A DNA stretch of 64,000 nucleotides from JAWQFO01 sp033436665 (GTDB lineage: Bacteria; Pseudomonadota; Alphaproteobacteria; Rhodobacterales; Rhodobacteraceae), in NCBI RefSeq assembly GCF_033436665.1, contig NZ_JAWQFO010000003.1, positions 434,001-498,000 of the forward strand, given 5' to 3'. Positions 62,800 through 64,000 of the stretch are shown here, one piece after another. The notes under the pieces are model-generated. The model was given only the letters and a program-made list of their open reading frames with translations, was not told the origin of the DNA and did no database searches. The position numbers and the translations under genes were made by a program. Position 1 is the stretch's first letter. Each line of letters opens with the position of its first letter.

Positions 62800-63858
62800 G
62801 GGTGACTAATGTCCGAAGCAGAAACTTTCTTTATCGATAGCACTCGAATTTATAGAACTGAATCTGACGGAACAACCTACACGGAGAAGTCCTACCTCTC
62901 CGCTCTCTGGGACGACCTAAGAGTCTTTGCATCGGGCGCTGCCTCTATTGAGAAATTAAAAACAGATGCGTACAAAAATTATTTTCTTTCAGATCCCTCT
63001 CAAGTTGACGGAAACTATGTGGGAGCGGCGTCCGTGACGAACGCATATGTCCTGAAAGCGGCGCTGCTGGCGATCCTGCTTTCGATTTCGGTTTCCCCTG
63101 CATCGGCCAAAGGGTTTCTGGAGATACCCTTCGATCCCGCAGCCTGTCCGGAAGATACCGACGGAATGATCTTTGTCCGTCTGGACTCCGGCTTCGCCTT
63201 CAGCCTGCCCTATGATCGGATCACCCTCTCAAGTGCGCGCGTAGATCCCATGTCGACAAGTGACGCGCAGGCCGGCTGCCCGGAGAACCCGGTGCGCGCG
63301 CATGCCTTCGGCCTTCCCTTCCACTATCTGATGCATCTCGACGGACGAAAGACGGAAGGTCTTCAAAAACTCGATGTCACCCAATTGCGCGTGGTTGCGG
63401 TGTCGCAGTCCGAAAGCTTGCTGGAACGCCCGTATAGGTCTTTCAACAGGAACAAAAAAACCTTCGGAAACTGCGGCACCACCCGACAGGGAATTGAGTA
63501 CTGCTGGGCGTGTTTTGTGGACGAGACCCGCCCCGGTCATTGCAGGACCTCTTTCCCAGATCAACCCGAAACTTTCAGGCCTTATTCCAAAGCCCATATC
63601 GCGGCAAAGGACGCAGGCAGCCTCGTCGGGATGCGCTCCCTGCCGTGGGCCACAGATTGTCTTCCGCGTGGTTGGTCGGGCCACATTTGTAGCACTGCTT
63701 ACGCGCTGCAAGATGGACTCACGATCCGTTACAAGTTCGAGATCTCGGACGGCAATTTTGACATGGCCCGGCAAACAGACTTGGCGATCCGCGAGCTCGT
63801 CGAAAGCGTTCGCGTTCCGCACATGGATGGGGACGACGTGAGACAGCCAGGTCAATAA
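61976..63858 (+). repeat. Tandem duplication of about 825 bases, units 1,059 bases apart
   Basis: Bases 61976-62797 recur at 63035-63856 with about 14 amino-acid changes plus silent ones and no gap. Both copies begin at TGACGAACGCATATGTCCTG and end at GACAGCCAGGTCAATA. The 234 bases between copies (62800-63033) are not repeated, and are visibly richer in A and T than the rest of the window. Confidence 0.85.
62809..63858 (+). CDS. Fusion gene: unrelated 75-residue N-terminus plus duplicate copy 2 of the Cys-rich protein
   Basis: A 349-residue frame. Residues 1-75, from MSEAETFFIDSTRIYRTESD to DPSQVDGNYVGAAS, lie in AT-rich DNA with no signal peptide and no relative in the window. From residue 76 the frame is copy 2 of the Cys-rich protein, including its signal peptide, now internal. 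The copy could also be translated on its own from GTG 63034 (GGGAG 9 bases upstream), which would restore an exported protein. The N-terminal part could be the start of a partner (for example toxin) gene cut by the duplication; this is inference. Confidence 0.6.
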   Translation: MSEAETFFIDSTRIYRTESDGTTYTEKSYLSALWDDLRVFASGAASIEKLKTDAYKNYFLSDPSQVDGNYVGAASVTNAYVLKAALLAILLSISVSPASAKGFLEIPFDPAACPEDTDGMIFVRLDSGFAFSLPYDRITLSSARVDPMSTSDAQAGCPENPVRAHAFGLPFHYLMHLDGRKTEGLQKLDVTQLRVVAVSQSESLLERPYRSFNRNKKTFGNCGTTRQGIEYCWACFVDETRPGHCRTSFPDQPETFRPYSKAHIAAKDAGSLVGMRSLPWATDCLPRGWSGHICSTAYALQDGLTIRYKFEISDGNFDMARQTDLAIRELVESVRVPHMDGDDVRQPGQ

Positions 63859-64000
63859 GGCCGAATTTTCGGCGCGTTCTTCATCGAAACCAAACGCTTC
63901 CCGCGCCCCACATCACACCGAAAGCCGAATATCCGGCCGGCAGGTGTTTCAACGTCGACACCCTCCGGGTAGAACGATCTGCGGTCGACGCGAAAATGGC
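63852..64000 (-). CDS. Possible partial gene running off the window end
   Basis: On the minus strand the frame is open from base 64000 to a stop at 63852. The product reads ...FRVDRRSFYPEGVDVETPAG then RIFGFRCDVGRGKRLVSMKN and APKIRPY. Composition looks like a real alphaproteobacterial protein, but only 49 codons are visible and the start is outside. Its stop overlaps the end of the fusion gene. Confidence 0.35.
   Translation of the reverse strand, partial: HFRVDRRSFYPEGVDVETPAGRIFGFRCDVGRGKRLVSMKNAPKIRPY

Noticed and set aside
61526..64000. Attachment-site repeat of the tRNA-Arg 3' end
   Set aside because: I found no second copy of the tRNA end within the window; it could lie beyond base 64000.

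Overview
The window is about 64 kb of high-GC alphaproteobacterial chromosome, most likely from the Rhodobacteraceae (roseobacter group). Signs of this are the class I lysyl-tRNA synthetase, the membrane urate oxidase PuuD with its cytochrome tail, a tandem glycine riboswitch ahead of gcvTHP, a RutR-controlled reductive pyrimidine pathway, an NDUFS4-like complex I subunit, and YdcH/HemP-type small proteins. I see no transposase, prophage module or CRISPR array. Most of it reads as ordinary chromosome; the last 2.5 kb, downstream of a tRNA-Arg gene, looks acquired.

Layout. 1-8.5 kb: end of an M16 peptidase gene, a two-domain aldehyde dehydrogenase with deoC, and a four-gene metal ABC importer behind a Fur/Mur-like box. 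8.5-14.3 kb: a purine (urate to glyoxylate) cluster: uraH, a puuE-uraD fusion, allE, allA, an NCS2 permease and puuD. 14.4-18.8 kb: esterase, metallo-beta-lactamase-fold hydrolase, DUF1801 protein, gltX and a gamma-glutamylcyclotransferase-like protein. 18.9-23.5 kb: glycine riboswitch and gcvT-gcvH-gcvP. 23.6-28.4 kb: a YbbA/YbbP-type exporter, tesA-like esterase, an SRAP protein lacking the usual Cys2, and a cold-shock gene. 28.8-40.7 kb: pyrimidine catabolism (preT, methyltransferase, preA, rutR, ureidopropionase, dihydropyrimidinase) and an NMT1/THI5-type ABC importer; RutR-like palindromes precede both catabolic transcripts.

40.7-49.3 kb: L,D-transpeptidase, second cold-shock gene, several small or unknown proteins, a large parallel beta-helix protein, a periplasmic thioredoxin, and a tightly overlapped iron operon (small ORF - hemP - unknown - small ORF - bfd - bfr). 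49.4-61.5 kb: lysS, a TerB-like protein, dacB, nadD, an island of very small genes at 53.8-56.3 kb, ettA, a DUF1344 protein, uvrB and an NDUFS4-like subunit. 61.5-64 kb: tRNA-Arg(UCU), followed by two roughly 95 percent identical copies of a secreted cysteine-rich protein gene, the second fused in frame to an AT-richer unrelated N-terminus.

The most notable unexplained signals are: (i) four copies of an extended CRP-type palindrome, TGTGA-N6-TCAC(A/T)GAC, each 50-80 bases ahead of a very small protein gene; (ii) two previously overlooked 46- and 55-codon-scale genes locked by start/stop overlaps into the hemP-bfd-bfr operon; (iii) the tandem duplication and fusion next to the tRNA. All functions are inferred from sequence reading alone; no database search was run.
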